Source of the DNA: Streptomyces zingiberis
GTDB taxonomy: Bacteria; Actinomycetota; Actinomycetes; Streptomycetales; Streptomycetaceae
Direction: 5' to 3'
NCBI RefSeq assembly: GCF_012034935.1
Contig: NZ_JAATEN010000001.1
Span: forward strand, 62,001 to 126,000
DNA length: 64,000 nt
Positions 24,976-35,011 of the stretch are shown in pieces. The notes beneath the pieces are model-generated. The model saw only the letters and a program-made list of their open reading frames with translations. It had not been told where the DNA came from and searched no databases. The translations under genes and the position numbers were made by a program. Position 1 is the first letter of the stretch. Each line of letters begins with the position of its first letter.

Positions 24976-25496
24976 CGCCCCATTGTCACCGTGGCGGCCG
25001 GCGGCCGTGCGCGCCGGTGGTGGCCGCGGCCCGATCACGGCCCGGAAGCCGTGCCGGGGCACCGGGTGGCGGGACGGGACGCGGGGAGCGGGGAACGGCG
25101 AGCGGGAACGAGGAGCGGAACGCGGCAACGGGGAGCGGGGAACGAGCACCGGCGGCCTCGCCGGGCGCACACCGGGCACGCCAGGACGCCGCGGGGCGGC
25201 GGAGGGGAGGGCACGGAATCCGGCTCACGGGACCCGCAGGGCCGTCCTGTCCATGGCCGCCAGGCCCCCGGGCTTCCCGCGCGTCCTGTCATCTGGACGT
25301 CAGGTCGTATGAAGTTCGGATCGCGTGGGCCAGGCCACCGCCCGGTGGGCACGCCTCGCCCACGCGGCGCACCCGGCCGCCGGGCGCGGGAACGTCGGCG
25401 CGGGGCGGCACGGTGGCACGACCTGCGGCCCGCGGCAACGCGGCCCGCGGCCCGCGTTGCCGAACGGCCACGGGGGCACCGGCGCCCCGGCGGCGA
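24976..25496. other. intergenic, 521 bases, purine-rich
   Basis: A stretch near 25078-25150 is built from variations of GGGGAACGGCGAGCGGGAACGAGGAGC. It contains the methyltransferase promoter and the lipoprotein terminator. No gene was found. Confidence 0.5.
25433..25462 (-). terminator. likely terminator of the lipoprotein gene
   Basis: Perfect 11-bp stem (CGGCAACGCGG / CCGCGTTGCCG) with an 8-base loop, 34 bases past the lipoprotein stop. Confidence 0.65.
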
Positions 25497-26060
25497 TCAG
25501 GTGCCGGCGCTGGGGGTGCCCGCGCCGCGCCGGCAGCCGGGCTGCTCGCTCATCGCGGCCCCGATGTCGCCGGACTGCAGCTTCTTGATGGCGTCGTTGC
25601 CCACCTTGTTGACCTTGTCCAGGTCCTGCGCGACGCCCTTGAGCCCTTCGGCGAACTTCGCCTGGTCCTTGGTGTCGAGCTTGTCGACCGACGTCTTGAG
25701 GTCCGCGTACGCCTCGGAGGTGGCGTCGAGTTCCCGGACGGCCTGCTTCTGGGTCTTCTCGCCGTCCTCGACCGGCGGGGCGCCCGCCTTGCCGACCGCG
25801 TCGGACATCGCGGCGTAGGCATCGGAGATCTGCTGGAAGGCGGCCGAGTCAGCCTTCTTGATCTCCTCGGGTCTGCCGTCCGCCGCCGTGGAGGTGATCG
25901 ACTGATTCGCCTGCGTGATCTTCTCCAGCTGGGGCTGGACCTGGTCGCACACCTTCTTCGCGTAGGCGTCGACCTTCTCACCGTTGTCGTCGCCACAGCC
26001 CGACAGCGCGAGTACGAGGGCCGCACCACCGGACAGCGCGGCCGCGAGCTTCTTCTTCAC
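25497..26060 (-). CDS. small secreted helical lipoprotein
   Basis: A 187-residue lipoprotein: KKK start, hydrophobic core and lipobox LALSGC (C22). The mature part is helical and charged (VDAYAKKVCDQVQPQLEKI and similar), with a second Cys at about 38 and one near the C-terminus that could pair. The start is the GTG at 26060 with AAGGGG in front; an ATG six codons upstream lies within that ribosome site. It is downstream of hppA but separated by a strong hairpin. Function unknown; resembles helical lipoproteins common in Streptomyces. Confidence 0.88.
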   Translation of the reverse strand: MKKKLAAALSGGAALVLALSGCGDDNGEKVDAYAKKVCDQVQPQLEKITQANQSITSTAADGRPEEIKKADSAAFQQISDAYAAMSDAVGKAGAPPVEDGEKTQKQAVRELDATSEAYADLKTSVDKLDTKDQAKFAEGLKGVAQDLDKVNKVGNDAIKKLQSGDIGAAMSEQPGCRRGAGTPSAGT

Positions 26061-26221
26061 CGGATCTGCCCCTTCCATGACTCTCGGCCCCGGAACTTAC
26101 ACGTCCGAGCGGGTGGGGCAGTTCACCTGGTGGCCGTTACGTGGCTTTCGCGGCCCACCGGACCAGCCCGGCACGGGGGACGGCAGGCTCGCCGGCCCCG
26201 CCCCGAGGGCCGGCACGGCCG

Positions 26222-26251
26222 TCGGGCGGTGTGCCCCAGCACACCGCCCGA
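26222..26251 (-). terminator. terminator of hppA
   Basis: Perfect 12-bp stem (TCGGGCGGTGTG / CACACCGCCCGA) with a 6-base loop, 45 bases after the hppA stop. It separates hppA from the lipoprotein gene. Confidence 0.75.
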
Positions 26252-26296
26252 TTACCGTCTGACCTGGGGCGGAGCCGATCGTGGCCGCCTCCCGGC

Positions 26297-28705
26297 TCAG
26301 GACACCACCGCCGCCCCGGAGGACGGTCCGGACCGCTCCGGCGCCGGCGCGACGTTGTCTTCGTCACCCACGGCGATTCCCCGCCGCTTGGACAGATAGA
26401 CGGCGCCGATGATGACGGCGCCGGCCAGCAGCGCCACCACCGCCCGGATGCCCGGACTGGCGTCGGTCCCGTAGCTGAACTGCACCACGGCCGGTGCGAT
26501 CAGCAGCGCCACCAGGTTCATGACCTTCAGCAGCGGGTTGATGGCCGGGCCGGCCGTGTCCTTGAACGGGTCGCCGACCGTGTCGCCGATGACCGTCGCG
26601 GCATGCGCCTCGCTGCCCTTGCCGCCGTGGTGACCGTCCTCGACGAGCTTCTTGGCGTTGTCCCAGGCTCCACCGGAGTTGGCGAGGAACACCGCCATGA
26701 GCGTGCCGGTGCCGATGGCACCCGCCAGGAACGAACCCAGCGCGCCGACGCCCAGACTGAAGCCGACGACGATCGGCGCCATCACGGCGAGCAGGCCGGG
26801 TGTGGCGAGCTCACGGAGGGCGTCCTTGGTGCAGATGTCGACCACCCGGCCGTACTCCGGCTGCTCCGTGTAGTCCATGATCCCCGGCTTCTCACGGAAC
26901 TGCCGGCGGACTTCGAAGACCACCGCGCCGGCCGATCGCGACACCGCGTTGATGGCCAGCCCCGAGAAGAGGAAGACCACGGAGGCGCCGAGCACCAGCC
27001 CCACCAGGTTGTTCGGCTGCGAGATGTCCAGACTGAGGTTCATCTCTCCGGCCCGCGCGCCCACCTCGGCCACGGCCGTGGCGATCGCGTCCCGGTACGA
27101 GCCGAACAGCGCGGCCGCGGCGAGTACGGCCGTGGCGATCGCGATGCCCTTGGTGATCGCCTTGGTGGTGTTGCCCACCGCGTCGAGGTCGGTGAGCACC
27201 TGGGCGCCCGCGCCCTCCACGTCGCCGGACATCTCCGCGATGCCCTGGGCGTTGTCGGAGACCGGGCCGAAGGTGTCCATGGCCACGATGACACCGACCG
27301 TGGTGAGCAGGCCCGTACCGGCCAGAGCGACCGCGAACAGCGCCAGCAGGATCGAGGTGCCGCCCAGCAGGAACGCCCCGTAGACCCCGAGGCCGATCAG
27401 CAGCGCCGCGTAGACGGCGGACTCCAGGCCGAGGGAGATGCCGGAGAGCACCACCGTCGCGGGACCGGTCAGCGAGGTCTTCCCGATATCCCGCACCGGG
27501 CGCCGGCTGGTCTCGGTGAAGTAACCGGTGAGCTGCTGGATCAGCGCGGCCAGCACGATTCCGATGGCGACCGCGACGAGCGCGAGGACCCGGGGGTCGC
27601 CCTCGTGACCGGCGACGGCGACGTCCACGCCCGCCAGCTCCGTGTAGGAGCCCGGCAGGTAGGCATAGGCGGCCACGGCCACCAGAGCCAGCGAGACCGC
27701 CGCGGAGATGAAGAAGCCGCGGTTGATGGCCGTCATCCCGCTGCGGTCGGACCGGCGCGGCGCCACCGCGAAGATTCCGATCATCGCCGTGATCACGCCG
27801 ATCGCCGGAACGATCAGGGGAAAGGCGAGCCCGGCGTCGCCGAAGGCGACCTTGCCGAGGATGAGCGCCGCGACCAGGGTCACCGCGTAGGACTCGAAGA
27901 GGTCCGCGGCCATGCCGGCGCAGTCCCCGACGTTGTCGCCCACGTTGTCCGCGATGGTCGCGGCGTTGCGCGGGTCGTCCTCCGGGATGCCCTGCTCGAC
28001 CTTGCCGACGAGGTCCGCGCCGACATCCGCGGCCTTGGTGAAGATGCCGCCGCCGACCCGCATGAACATGGCGATCAGCGCCGCGCCGAGACCGAACCCT
28101 TCGAGCACCTTCGGCGCGTCGGCCGCGTAGACCAGCACGACACAGCAGGCACCGAAGAGACCGAGGCCGACGGTGAACATGCCCACGACGCCGCCCGTGC
28201 GGAATGCGATCTTCATGGCCCGGTGGGAAACCTCGGTGAGGTCTTTGACCGGCCCTCCTTCCGACGGTGTGGCCGCGCGGGCCGCGGCGGCCACCCGCAC
28301 ATTGCTCCGCACCGCCAGCCACATTCCGATATAGCCGGTCGCCGCCGAGAACAAGGCGCCGATCAAGAAGAACACCGATCGCCCGGTCCGCTGCGACCAG
28401 TTGTCGGCCGGCAACAGCATGAGCAGGAAGAAGACCACGACCGCGAATACGCCGAGGGTCCGCAGCTGCCGTGCCAGATAGGCATTCGCCCCTTCCTGCA
28501 CGGCGGCCGCGATCTTCTTCATCGCGTCGGTCCCCTCACCGGCCGCCAGCACCTGGCGCACCAGCACCACGGCGACGGCCAGCGCCGCCAGGGAGATCAC
28601 CGCGATGACCAGGACGATCATTCTGTTGTCGTCGGTCAGCTCGGCGGCCGCGAGATTCAGGGACGGAAAAAGATCTTGCTGAAGAGGGGTGGAAAGCCCC
28701 GCCAT
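26297..28705 (-). CDS. hppA: proton-translocating membrane pyrophosphatase, K+-independent type
   Basis: An 802-residue integral membrane enzyme with about 16 helices that couples pyrophosphate hydrolysis to proton export. The substrate site is intact: GGGIFTKAADVGADLVGKVE and the DDPRNAATIADNVGDNVGD block with its clustered aspartates, and a C-terminal Asp/Lys-rich segment (AWDNAKKLVEDG). The determinant position reads GNTTKAITKG with Lys, where K+-dependent enzymes have Ala (GNTTAA), so this should not need potassium. The start is ATG at 28705. The enzyme removes the pyrophosphate from biosynthesis while adding to the proton gradient. Confidence 0.96.
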   Translation of the reverse strand: MAGLSTPLQQDLFPSLNLAAAELTDDNRMIVLVIAVISLAALAVAVVLVRQVLAAGEGTDAMKKIAAAVQEGANAYLARQLRTLGVFAVVVFFLLMLLPADNWSQRTGRSVFFLIGALFSAATGYIGMWLAVRSNVRVAAAARAATPSEGGPVKDLTEVSHRAMKIAFRTGGVVGMFTVGLGLFGACCVVLVYAADAPKVLEGFGLGAALIAMFMRVGGGIFTKAADVGADLVGKVEQGIPEDDPRNAATIADNVGDNVGDCAGMAADLFESYAVTLVAALILGKVAFGDAGLAFPLIVPAIGVITAMIGIFAVAPRRSDRSGMTAINRGFFISAAVSLALVAVAAYAYLPGSYTELAGVDVAVAGHEGDPRVLALVAVAIGIVLAALIQQLTGYFTETSRRPVRDIGKTSLTGPATVVLSGISLGLESAVYAALLIGLGVYGAFLLGGTSILLALFAVALAGTGLLTTVGVIVAMDTFGPVSDNAQGIAEMSGDVEGAGAQVLTDLDAVGNTTKAITKGIAIATAVLAAAALFGSYRDAIATAVAEVGARAGEMNLSLDISQPNNLVGLVLGASVVFLFSGLAINAVSRSAGAVVFEVRRQFREKPGIMDYTEQPEYGRVVDICTKDALRELATPGLLAVMAPIVVGFSLGVGALGSFLAGAIGTGTLMAVFLANSGGAWDNAKKLVEDGHHGGKGSEAHAATVIGDTVGDPFKDTAGPAINPLLKVMNLVALLIAPAVVQFSYGTDASPGIRAVVALLAGAVIIGAVYLSKRRGIAVGDEDNVAPAPERSGPSSGAAVVS

Positions 28706-29289
28706 TCGTCCTCCTTGACGTTTGGCACATGGGCGCGCAGCACGAACCGCCGCGACACTCAGGCGTCCTGAGCAAAGATGGTGACGGGATTCTAGGGATC
28801 AGAACAGGGATCAAGACAGGGGCCGATCAGAGCCAATTGTGTCCCACCGGCCGAGATGCGCCGGGGGGAGCCGATTAATTCGCTCGGACGACTGAAATTG
28901 ATCCATTCGCTGACGGTCGAATAGCACCCTCGAAAGGATCTTTAAGTGTGATGAAAAGCCAGCTCAAAGGAAGGGTCGGGGAATTCGATCATTCGGGAGC
29001 GGGCCACCGGCTGCCGGAGCCTGATGATCCGCTCCGCCCGGCACCCCGGCACCCCGGCACCCCGTCGACGGGAGCGGCGGCCGACCGCGAGGAAGTAACG
29101 GGGCGGGGTCTCACGGGGGTCGTCGGCGTTGCCCCGGCCGGTGCGGGCCGAGAGGCGCCGGAGCGGCGGCAGGGCGGGACACGGGCCGGACGCGCGCCCG
29201 GCGCGAGCGGCACGGGCGCGACGGCGGGAGAGGGAGGCGCCGGGGACGCCCCGGGCGGAGAGGAGACAGCCGGGGCGCGGGAAGCCGGG
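28706..29289. other. intergenic, 584 bases, between apgA and hppA
   Basis: The part near hppA (28706-28960) is unusually AT-rich for this genome and should hold the hppA promoter. The rest, toward apgA, is GC-rich without a gene. A short plus-strand frame starting with ATG at 28951 looks non-coding because it soon becomes antisense to apgA without typical codon bias. Confidence 0.5.
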
Positions 29290-29736
29290 CTACGGCAGGA
29301 GGGCGTCCGGAGCCGTGGGCCAGCTCATCCGGATCCGGCCGCCGGTCCCGTCCGCGGTGACCTCGACCTCGTCGACGAGACCGCTGATGACGGCCAGCCC
29401 CATCTCGTCGTCCTCCTCGGCGACGGCCTCCCCGAGGGCCATGGCGTCGGCGTCGCCGTCACTGCGCTGAAGATGCGTGGGGCGGTGCGGAACCTCGTCC
29501 GCGACCTCGATGGAGAACTTCTTCTCGTCCTCCGTCAGGGAGACGCGCACCGGTGCGGAAACGTTGTTGCTGAGATGCAGGCCGACGGCGCGGCTGCACG
29601 CCTCACCGACGGCGAGGCGCACCTCGTCCATCACGGCCTCGTCGACCCCGGCCCGGCGCGCAACCGCCGCCGCCACCAGCCGCGCGGTGCGGACGTGATT
29701 GGGCAGAGGACTGAACAGGAGTTCGACGGTGGCCAT
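29290..29736 (-). CDS. apgA: anti-sigma factor ApgA, HATPase (RsbW-like)
   Basis: A 148-residue protein with a GHKL ATPase fold: N-box helix DEVRLAVGEACSRAV at 38-51, and glycine-rich loops DDEMGLAVISGLVDEV. Such kinases hold sigma factors and phosphorylate their antagonist. The start MATVELL at 29736 has GAGGGGG upstream. It lies 119 bases downstream of bldG on the same strand; in S. coelicolor the two are known to be cotranscribed and the products to interact. The partner sigma factor is encoded elsewhere. Confidence 0.92.
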   Translation of the reverse strand: MATVELLFSPLPNHVRTARLVAAAVARRAGVDEAVMDEVRLAVGEACSRAVGLHLSNNVSAPVRVSLTEDEKKFSIEVADEVPHRPTHLQRSDGDADAMALGEAVAEEDDEMGLAVISGLVDEVEVTADGTGGRIRMSWPTAPDALLP

Positions 29737-29855
29737 GCCATCCCCCTCGGTCTGCGGACGAACGTCGTGGGGAGCGGACGGGAGCGGTTCCCCCACGCTC
29801 CCCACTCCCACTCCCCCGGGACGCGCGAGCGGCACGCGGCCCGGGGCCCGAGCTG

Positions 29856-30197
29856 TCAGTCGGTGGCCGAGACGGCGTCGTCGACCGAGGTGTGGATGGG
29901 AAACACCTTGGTCAGGCCGGTGATGCGGAAAATCTTGAGGATGCGCTCCTGGTTACAGACCAGGCGGAGCGAACCCTCGTGCGCGCGCACGCGCTTCAGA
30001 CCGCCGACGAGCACACCGAGGCCGGTGGAGTCGAGGAAGTCCACGCCCTCCATGTCGACCACCAGGTGGTAGCTGCCGTCATTGACAAGCTCGACCAGCT
30101 GCTCACGCAGCTTGGGCGCGGTGTATACATCGATCTCGCCACCGACCTCGACGACCGTGCGGTCGCCAACGGTACGGGTCGACAGAGACAGGTCCAC
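29856..30197 (-). CDS. bldG: anti-anti-sigma factor BldG (STAS domain)
   Basis: A 113-residue single STAS-domain protein with GTG start and GGAGG upstream. The phosphorylation segment [15 protein letters not shown] carries S57, the residue known to be phosphorylated in S. coelicolor BldG. Unphosphorylated BldG frees sigma factors by binding their anti-sigma proteins and is needed for aerial growth and antibiotic production. Length and sequence agree with the known protein. Its start lies only 54 bases from that of the divergent helicase gene, so both promoters must share a very short region or lie within the genes. Confidence 0.97.
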   Translation of the reverse strand: MDLSLSTRTVGDRTVVEVGGEIDVYTAPKLREQLVELVNDGSYHLVVDMEGVDFLDSTGLGVLVGGLKRVRAHEGSLRLVCNQERILKIFRITGLTKVFPIHTSVDDAVSATD

Positions 30198-30251
30198 GGA
30201 TCCTCCAGCACCTTGCAACGAGCGGTCGCCCCCCATGGATCGGCAGCCGCG

Positions 30252-32693
30252 ATGGCATTCAATCACTTACCGGTAGGCGTACACGACGCCTTGAGTCCAT
30301 TCTTCATCAGGCCGGTGACACACTCGGTGCCGATGGCCGACAACCAACTCCCGCAGTCTGCGGGCACGCGCCCCGCCCCACGGGCGGTACTCGGCCTGCT
30401 CGCCGGCACGGCGGACCGGGCTACACGCGTCACTCATACGGAGCACTTGCCCCCGCGTATGGGCCGCCATGCCGACTGGCCACGGCAGATCCGGGAAGAC
30501 GTGGTGGCGGCCATACGCCAGGTCGGGGTGGACCGGCCGTGGGAACACCAGGCCCGCGCCGCGGCTCACGCGCTGCGCGGCGAGTCGGTGGTCGTGGCCA
30601 CGGGCACGGCGTCGGGGAAGTCCCTCGCCTACCTCGCGCCCGTCCTCAGCTCGGTCGTGGACGGCGCCGGGGAACCGGGCGGCCGGGGGGCCACGGCCCT
30701 GTACCTGTCGCCGACGAAGGCCCTCGCCGCCGACCAGCGGCGCGCCGTGAGCTCCCTGGCCGGACCGCTGGGGCGGGCCGTACGCCCCGCCGTGTACGAC
30801 GGCGACACCCCCGTGGAAGAGCGCGAATGGGTCCGCCGCTACGCCAACTACGTGCTCACCAACCCCGACATGCTGCACCTGGGCATCCTCCCGGGCCACC
30901 CCCGCTGGGCCTCCTTCCTGCGGGCGCTGCGGTATGTAGTCGTCGACGAGTGTCACAGCTACCGCGGCGTCTTCGGCTCCCACGTGGCCCAGGTGGTGCG
31001 CAGGCTCCGCCGGATCTGTGCCCGCTACGGCTCCGACCCCGTCTTCCTGCTGGCCTCCGCCACCTCCGCCGAACCGGCGGCCGCCGCGGAACGCCTGACC
31101 GGTTTGCCCGTGACGCAGATCACGGAAGACACCTCGCCCCGGGGCGAACTCGTCTTCGCGCTCTGGGAACCCCCGCTGACCGAACTCCACGGCGAGCGGG
31201 GCGCGCCGGTGCGGCGGACCGCCACCGCGGAGACGGCCGAGCTGCTGACCGACCTGGTCGCCGAGGGCGTGCGGACCGTGGCCTTCGTCCGCTCCCGGCG
31301 GGGCGCCGAGCTGATCTCCGTGATCGCCCAGGAGCGGCTTGCGGCCGTGGACCGGTCGCTCGCCGGGCGTGTCGCGGCCTACCGCGGCGGCTATCTGCCG
31401 CAGGAGCGGCGCTCGCTGGAGAGCGCCCTGCACTCGGGGGAACTGCTGGGGCTGTCGGCGACCACGGCCCTGGAACTGGGCGTGGACGTGGCGGGCCTCG
31501 ACGCCGTCGTGATCGCCGGCTATCCGGGGACGCGCGCCTCCCTGTGGCAGCAGGCCGGCCGGGCGGGCCGGGCGGGGCAGGGGGCGCTCGCGATCCTGGT
31601 GGCCCGCGACGATCCGCTGGACACCTTTCTGGTCCACCATCCGGAGGCGCTGTTCCGGCAGCCCGTGGAGTCCACCGTGCTGGACCCGGACAACCCGTAT
31701 GTCCTCGCCCCCCATCTGTGCGCGGCCGCCGCCGAACTCCCACTGACCGACACGGACCTGGACCTGTTCGGCCCCGCCGCCCGTGACGTGCTGCCGCAGC
31801 TCCAGGGGCGCGGGCTGCTGCGGCGCCGGGCCACCGCCTGGCACTGGACCCGCCGCGAGCGGGCGGCCGATCTCGCGGACATCCGCGGCGAGGGCGGCCC
31901 CCCGGTCCAGGTGGTGGAGACCGGCAGCGGCCGGCTGCTGGGGACCGTCGACGCCTCCTCCGCGCACACCTCCGTCCACGACGGCGCCGTCCACCTCCAC
32001 CAGGGGCGCACCTATCTCGTCGAACGCCTGGACCTGGCGGACTCCGTGGCCCTGGTCAAGGAGGCCGACCCGCCGTACTCGACCACCGCCCGCGACACCA
32101 CGGCGGTGACCGTGCTCGACACCACCACGGAGGTGCCCTGGGGCGACTCCCGGCTCTGCTTCGGTTCCGTCGAGGTGACCCACCAGGTCGTCTCCTATCT
32201 GCGTCGCAGGCTCATCACCGGTGAAGTGCTCGGCGAGTCCCGGCTCGACCTGCCGCCCCGGACCCTGCGGACCCGCGCCGTGTGGTGGACCGTCACCGAG
32301 GACCAGCTCGACACGGCCGGGGTCACCCCCGAGGCGCTGCCCGGCGCGCTGCACGCGGCCGAGCACGCCTCCATCGGCATGCTGCCGCTCTTCGCCACCT
32401 GCGACCGCTGGGACATCGGCGGGGTCTCCCTGCCCCTGCATCCCGACACCCTGCTGCCCACCGTCTTTGTCTACGACGGGCACCACGGGGGCGCGGGCTT
32501 CGCCGAGCGGGCCTTCCACACGGCACGCCGCTGGCTGGAGGCGACCCGTGAGGCGATCGCCGCCTGCGAGTGCGAGGCGGGCTGCCCCTCCTGTGTGCAG
32601 TCGCCCAAGTGCGGCAACGGGAACGACCCCTTGGACAAGCACGCCGCCGTCCGCCTGCTGACCACCCTGCTGGCCGGTGCCCCGGCGGAGTGA
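30252..32693 (+). CDS. DEAD/DEAH-box helicase with DUF1998 domain (MrfA-type)
   Basis: An 813-residue superfamily 2 helicase. Motif I is ATGTASGKS, motif II DECH ([11 protein letters not shown]), motif III SAT, and motif [13 protein letters not shown]. The C-terminal part is a DUF1998-type domain with a four-cysteine cluster ([16 protein letters not shown]). This matches B. subtilis MrfA and mycobacterial SftH, 3'-5' DNA helicases; MrfA acts in mitomycin damage repair. The start is put at MAFNHLP (30252); an in-frame ATG at 30333 is possible. It diverges from bldG and converges on the Tad cluster, an arrangement recurrent in actinobacteria. Confidence 0.92.
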   Translation: MAFNHLPVGVHDALSPFFIRPVTHSVPMADNQLPQSAGTRPAPRAVLGLLAGTADRATRVTHTEHLPPRMGRHADWPRQIREDVVAAIRQVGVDRPWEHQARAAAHALRGESVVVATGTASGKSLAYLAPVLSSVVDGAGEPGGRGATALYLSPTKALAADQRRAVSSLAGPLGRAVRPAVYDGDTPVEEREWVRRYANYVLTNPDMLHLGILPGHPRWASFLRALRYVVVDECHSYRGVFGSHVAQVVRRLRRICARYGSDPVFLLASATSAEPAAAAERLTGLPVTQITEDTSPRGELVFALWEPPLTELHGERGAPVRRTATAETAELLTDLVAEGVRTVAFVRSRRGAELISVIAQERLAAVDRSLAGRVAAYRGGYLPQERRSLESALHSGELLGLSATTALELGVDVAGLDAVVIAGYPGTRASLWQQAGRAGRAGQGALAILVARDDPLDTFLVHHPEALFRQPVESTVLDPDNPYVLAPHLCAAAAELPLTDTDLDLFGPAARDVLPQLQGRGLLRRRATAWHWTRRERAADLADIRGEGGPPVQVVETGSGRLLGTVDASSAHTSVHDGAVHLHQGRTYLVERLDLADSVALVKEADPPYSTTARDTTAVTVLDTTTEVPWGDSRLCFGSVEVTHQVVSYLRRRLITGEVLGESRLDLPPRTLRTRAVWWTVTEDQLDTAGVTPEALPGALHAAEHASIGMLPLFATCDRWDIGGVSLPLHPDTLLPTVFVYDGHHGGAGFAERAFHTARRWLEATREAIAACECEAGCPSCVQSPKCGNGNDPLDKHAAVRLLTTLLAGAPAE

Positions 32694-32778
32694 GCCGAAG
32701 CACCGGCCGGGAAGTGACGGAGTGGCGTCGCCGGCACCGGCGCCGTCCCCCGGCACACGAGGGCGCCGCGGGGAACCG

Positions 32779-32797
32779 GGGCCCCGGGCCGGAACGC

Positions 32798-32813
<16 letters not shown>
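32779..32813. terminator. possible bidirectional terminator between helicase and Tad cluster
   Basis: 12-bp GC-only stem (GGGCCCCGGGCC / GGCCCGGGGCCC) whose right arm overlaps the last codons of the TadE-like gene. It lies 86 bases past the helicase stop. Confidence 0.45.
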
Positions 32814-33294
<481 letters not shown>

Positions 33295-33298
<4 letters not shown>

Positions 33299-33756
33299 GA
33301 CGCCGTCCCCGCCGGGCCGGGCGTGGGCGGCACGGCCTCCCGCGGGGCGCCGCCGGTCCGCTCCGGCCCCGGCCCGGAACCGGGCCGGGTGGCGCCCGGC
33401 GCCGGGGCCCACCCGGCGCCGAACGCCTCGTCCGAGGCGACGGCCTCGGACCGCAGCCGGACCCCCAGGGGCCCGGGTCCGGGTGCGCGGACCGTCACCG
33501 TGACCTGTACCAGGCCGTCCGTTCGCCGCAGGGAGACCTCGGCGCCGCGCGGTGCCGCCGAACGCGCCGCCGCCAGCGCCACTTCCCGGGGTTCGGCGCG
33601 GGCCGCCGCCCTCGCGCCGGCCCGCGCCGCGTCCACGCATTGGATCTGCGCGGCCGCGGCGGTCAGGCCCCAGAGGAGGGTCACGGTGAAGAGCGCCAGC
33701 ACCGGCAGCGCCACCGCCGCCTCCGCCGTCACATATCCCCGGTCAGAACTGCACAT
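33295..33756 (-). CDS. TadE-family pilus assembly protein
   Basis: A 153-residue protein with the TadE signature at its N-terminus: DRGYVTAEAAVALPVLALFTV, in which the Glu of the AEAAVALP box marks the prepilin-like helix. After the single membrane helix comes a short extracellular domain and a Pro/Gly-rich end. It overlaps DUF4244 upstream by 14 bases and the second TadE-like gene downstream by four, so the three are made as a unit. Confidence 0.9.
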
Positions 33757-33940
33757 CGAGGGCCTTGGCGATCACCGATTGCAAGGCGCCGCTGACCGCG
33801 TCACTGGTCACCACCTTGTAGAGCACGGCCCCGAACCCCGCCGCCGCGAGGGTGCCGAGGGCGTACTCGGCGGTGGTCATACCGGCCTGGGTGTCGCTGA
33901 CGGACAGTCCGCGCCGTCGCGCGCGCATCCACTGGCGCAT
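33743..33940 (-). CDS. DUF4244 small pilin-like protein
   Basis: A 65-residue protein with basic N-terminus and the segment GMTTAEYALGTLAAAGFGAVLY, a Flp-pilin-like cleavage and assembly helix (Glu five residues after the Gly). It is probably the major subunit polymerised by the neighbouring ATPase and membrane proteins. GAGAGGAAA precedes the ATG. A gap of 228 bases separates it from the membrane genes, so it may have its own promoter, as abundant pilins often do. Confidence 0.9.
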   Translation of the reverse strand: MRQWMRARRRGLSVSDTQAGMTTAEYALGTLAAAGFGAVLYKVVTSDAVSGALQSVIAKALDVQF

Positions 33941-34168
33941 GGTTGTCGTTTCCTCTCGGTTGTTCTGCTGTCAGGTCGTCGTGCCATCTGCCGGATCCCT
34001 GAGGTCCGCCGCCCACCGATCGATCCGGTGCGGCCGTGGCGGACCACCAGGTGACGCCTTGCCACGGCGGTGCCCGGGCCCGCTTCGGGAGCCCGGCGGC
34101 CGGGCCCGAGATGCCCGGCGCCGGCGGGGAACGACGGCTGTCCCGCGCGGCGCCGGGGACCCGGGACC

Positions 34169-35011
34169 TCATGGCACGCCGTCCAGCAGGCGGCTCGCGA
34201 GCCCGATCAGCACCGGTGCCACACCGACCGTCAGAAAGGCGGGCAGGAAGCAGAGTCCCAGCGGGGCCGTCGCCAGCACGGCGGCCCGCCGCGCGGCGGC
34301 CGCGCCCGCCCGCGTCCGGTCGGCCCGGCACTCCGCCGCCACCCGGGCCACGGGTACGGCAGCGGAGACCCCGGTGGCCTGCGCGCGGGCCAGACAGCGG
34401 GCGAGCACCGCCGCGCCCCGGACCTCGGCCAGGCGGTTCCACACGTGCTCCGGGTCGCCACCGAGCCGCAATTCCGCGGCCACCCGCGTCAGTCGCTCCC
34501 CGATCGGACCGCCGAGCGACTCCCCCACCGCCGAGGCCGCCTCCCGCGGGCCGGCCCCCGCCGCCAGGCAGGCGGCCAGCAGATCAGCCGCCAGGGAGAG
34601 CCCCACCGGATCGGCGTCCGGCCTCGTGGCACGGTCCGGTCTGCGCCGCATCCATCTCCGTACGGCGAGAGCGGCGAGGAGGCCCACCACCCACCCGGTG
34701 AGTCCCCCGACAACGGTCGCGGTGACCAGTCCGGCGCCCGCCGGCGGGCACCAGTCCCGGAACAGCCGGGACCATCGCGACGGGGTCCGGGGTCCGGCGC
34801 GCCCACCGTCCGGCGATGCCCCGCGGCGGCTGACGGCGTGGCCGAGGATGGTGCGGCCCGGACCGTTGACGGCGCCGTCGCCGCCCAGCAGCAGGGACAG
34901 CCGTCGGCGGGCGGCCCGGGCGCGCCGCGCCCCGTGCAGCGCCGGCCAGGCGATGATCACTCCGGCCGCCGGCACCACTGTCCACAGGCTGTGGACGAAG
35001 ACCGCGCTCAC
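34169..35011 (-). CDS. type II secretion F-domain membrane protein (TadC-like)
   Basis: A 280-residue membrane protein with helices at both ends and a cytoplasmic T2SF domain (SLAADLLAACLAAGAGPREA...). Two such proteins form the platform on which the ATPase acts. It starts with GTG in a GTGA overlap with the preceding gene. The middle contains an Arg-rich stretch (RRWMRRRPDRATR) just inside the membrane. Confidence 0.9.
   Translation of the reverse strand: MSAVFVHSLWTVVPAAGVIIAWPALHGARRARAARRRLSLLLGGDGAVNGPGRTILGHAVSRRGASPDGGRAGPRTPSRWSRLFRDWCPPAGAGLVTATVVGGLTGWVVGLLAALAVRRWMRRRPDRATRPDADPVGLSLAADLLAACLAAGAGPREAASAVGESLGGPIGERLTRVAAELRLGGDPEHVWNRLAEVRGAAVLARCLARAQATGVSAAVPVARVAAECRADRTRAGAAAARRAAVLATAPLGLCFLPAFLTVGVAPVLIGLASRLLDGVP

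Noticed and set aside
28951..30072. Long plus-strand frame beginning MKSQLKGRVGEFDH after a GAAAGGA sequence
   Set aside because: After about 40 codons it becomes antisense to apgA and bldG with codon use of a shadow frame; the short unique part alone is weak evidence.
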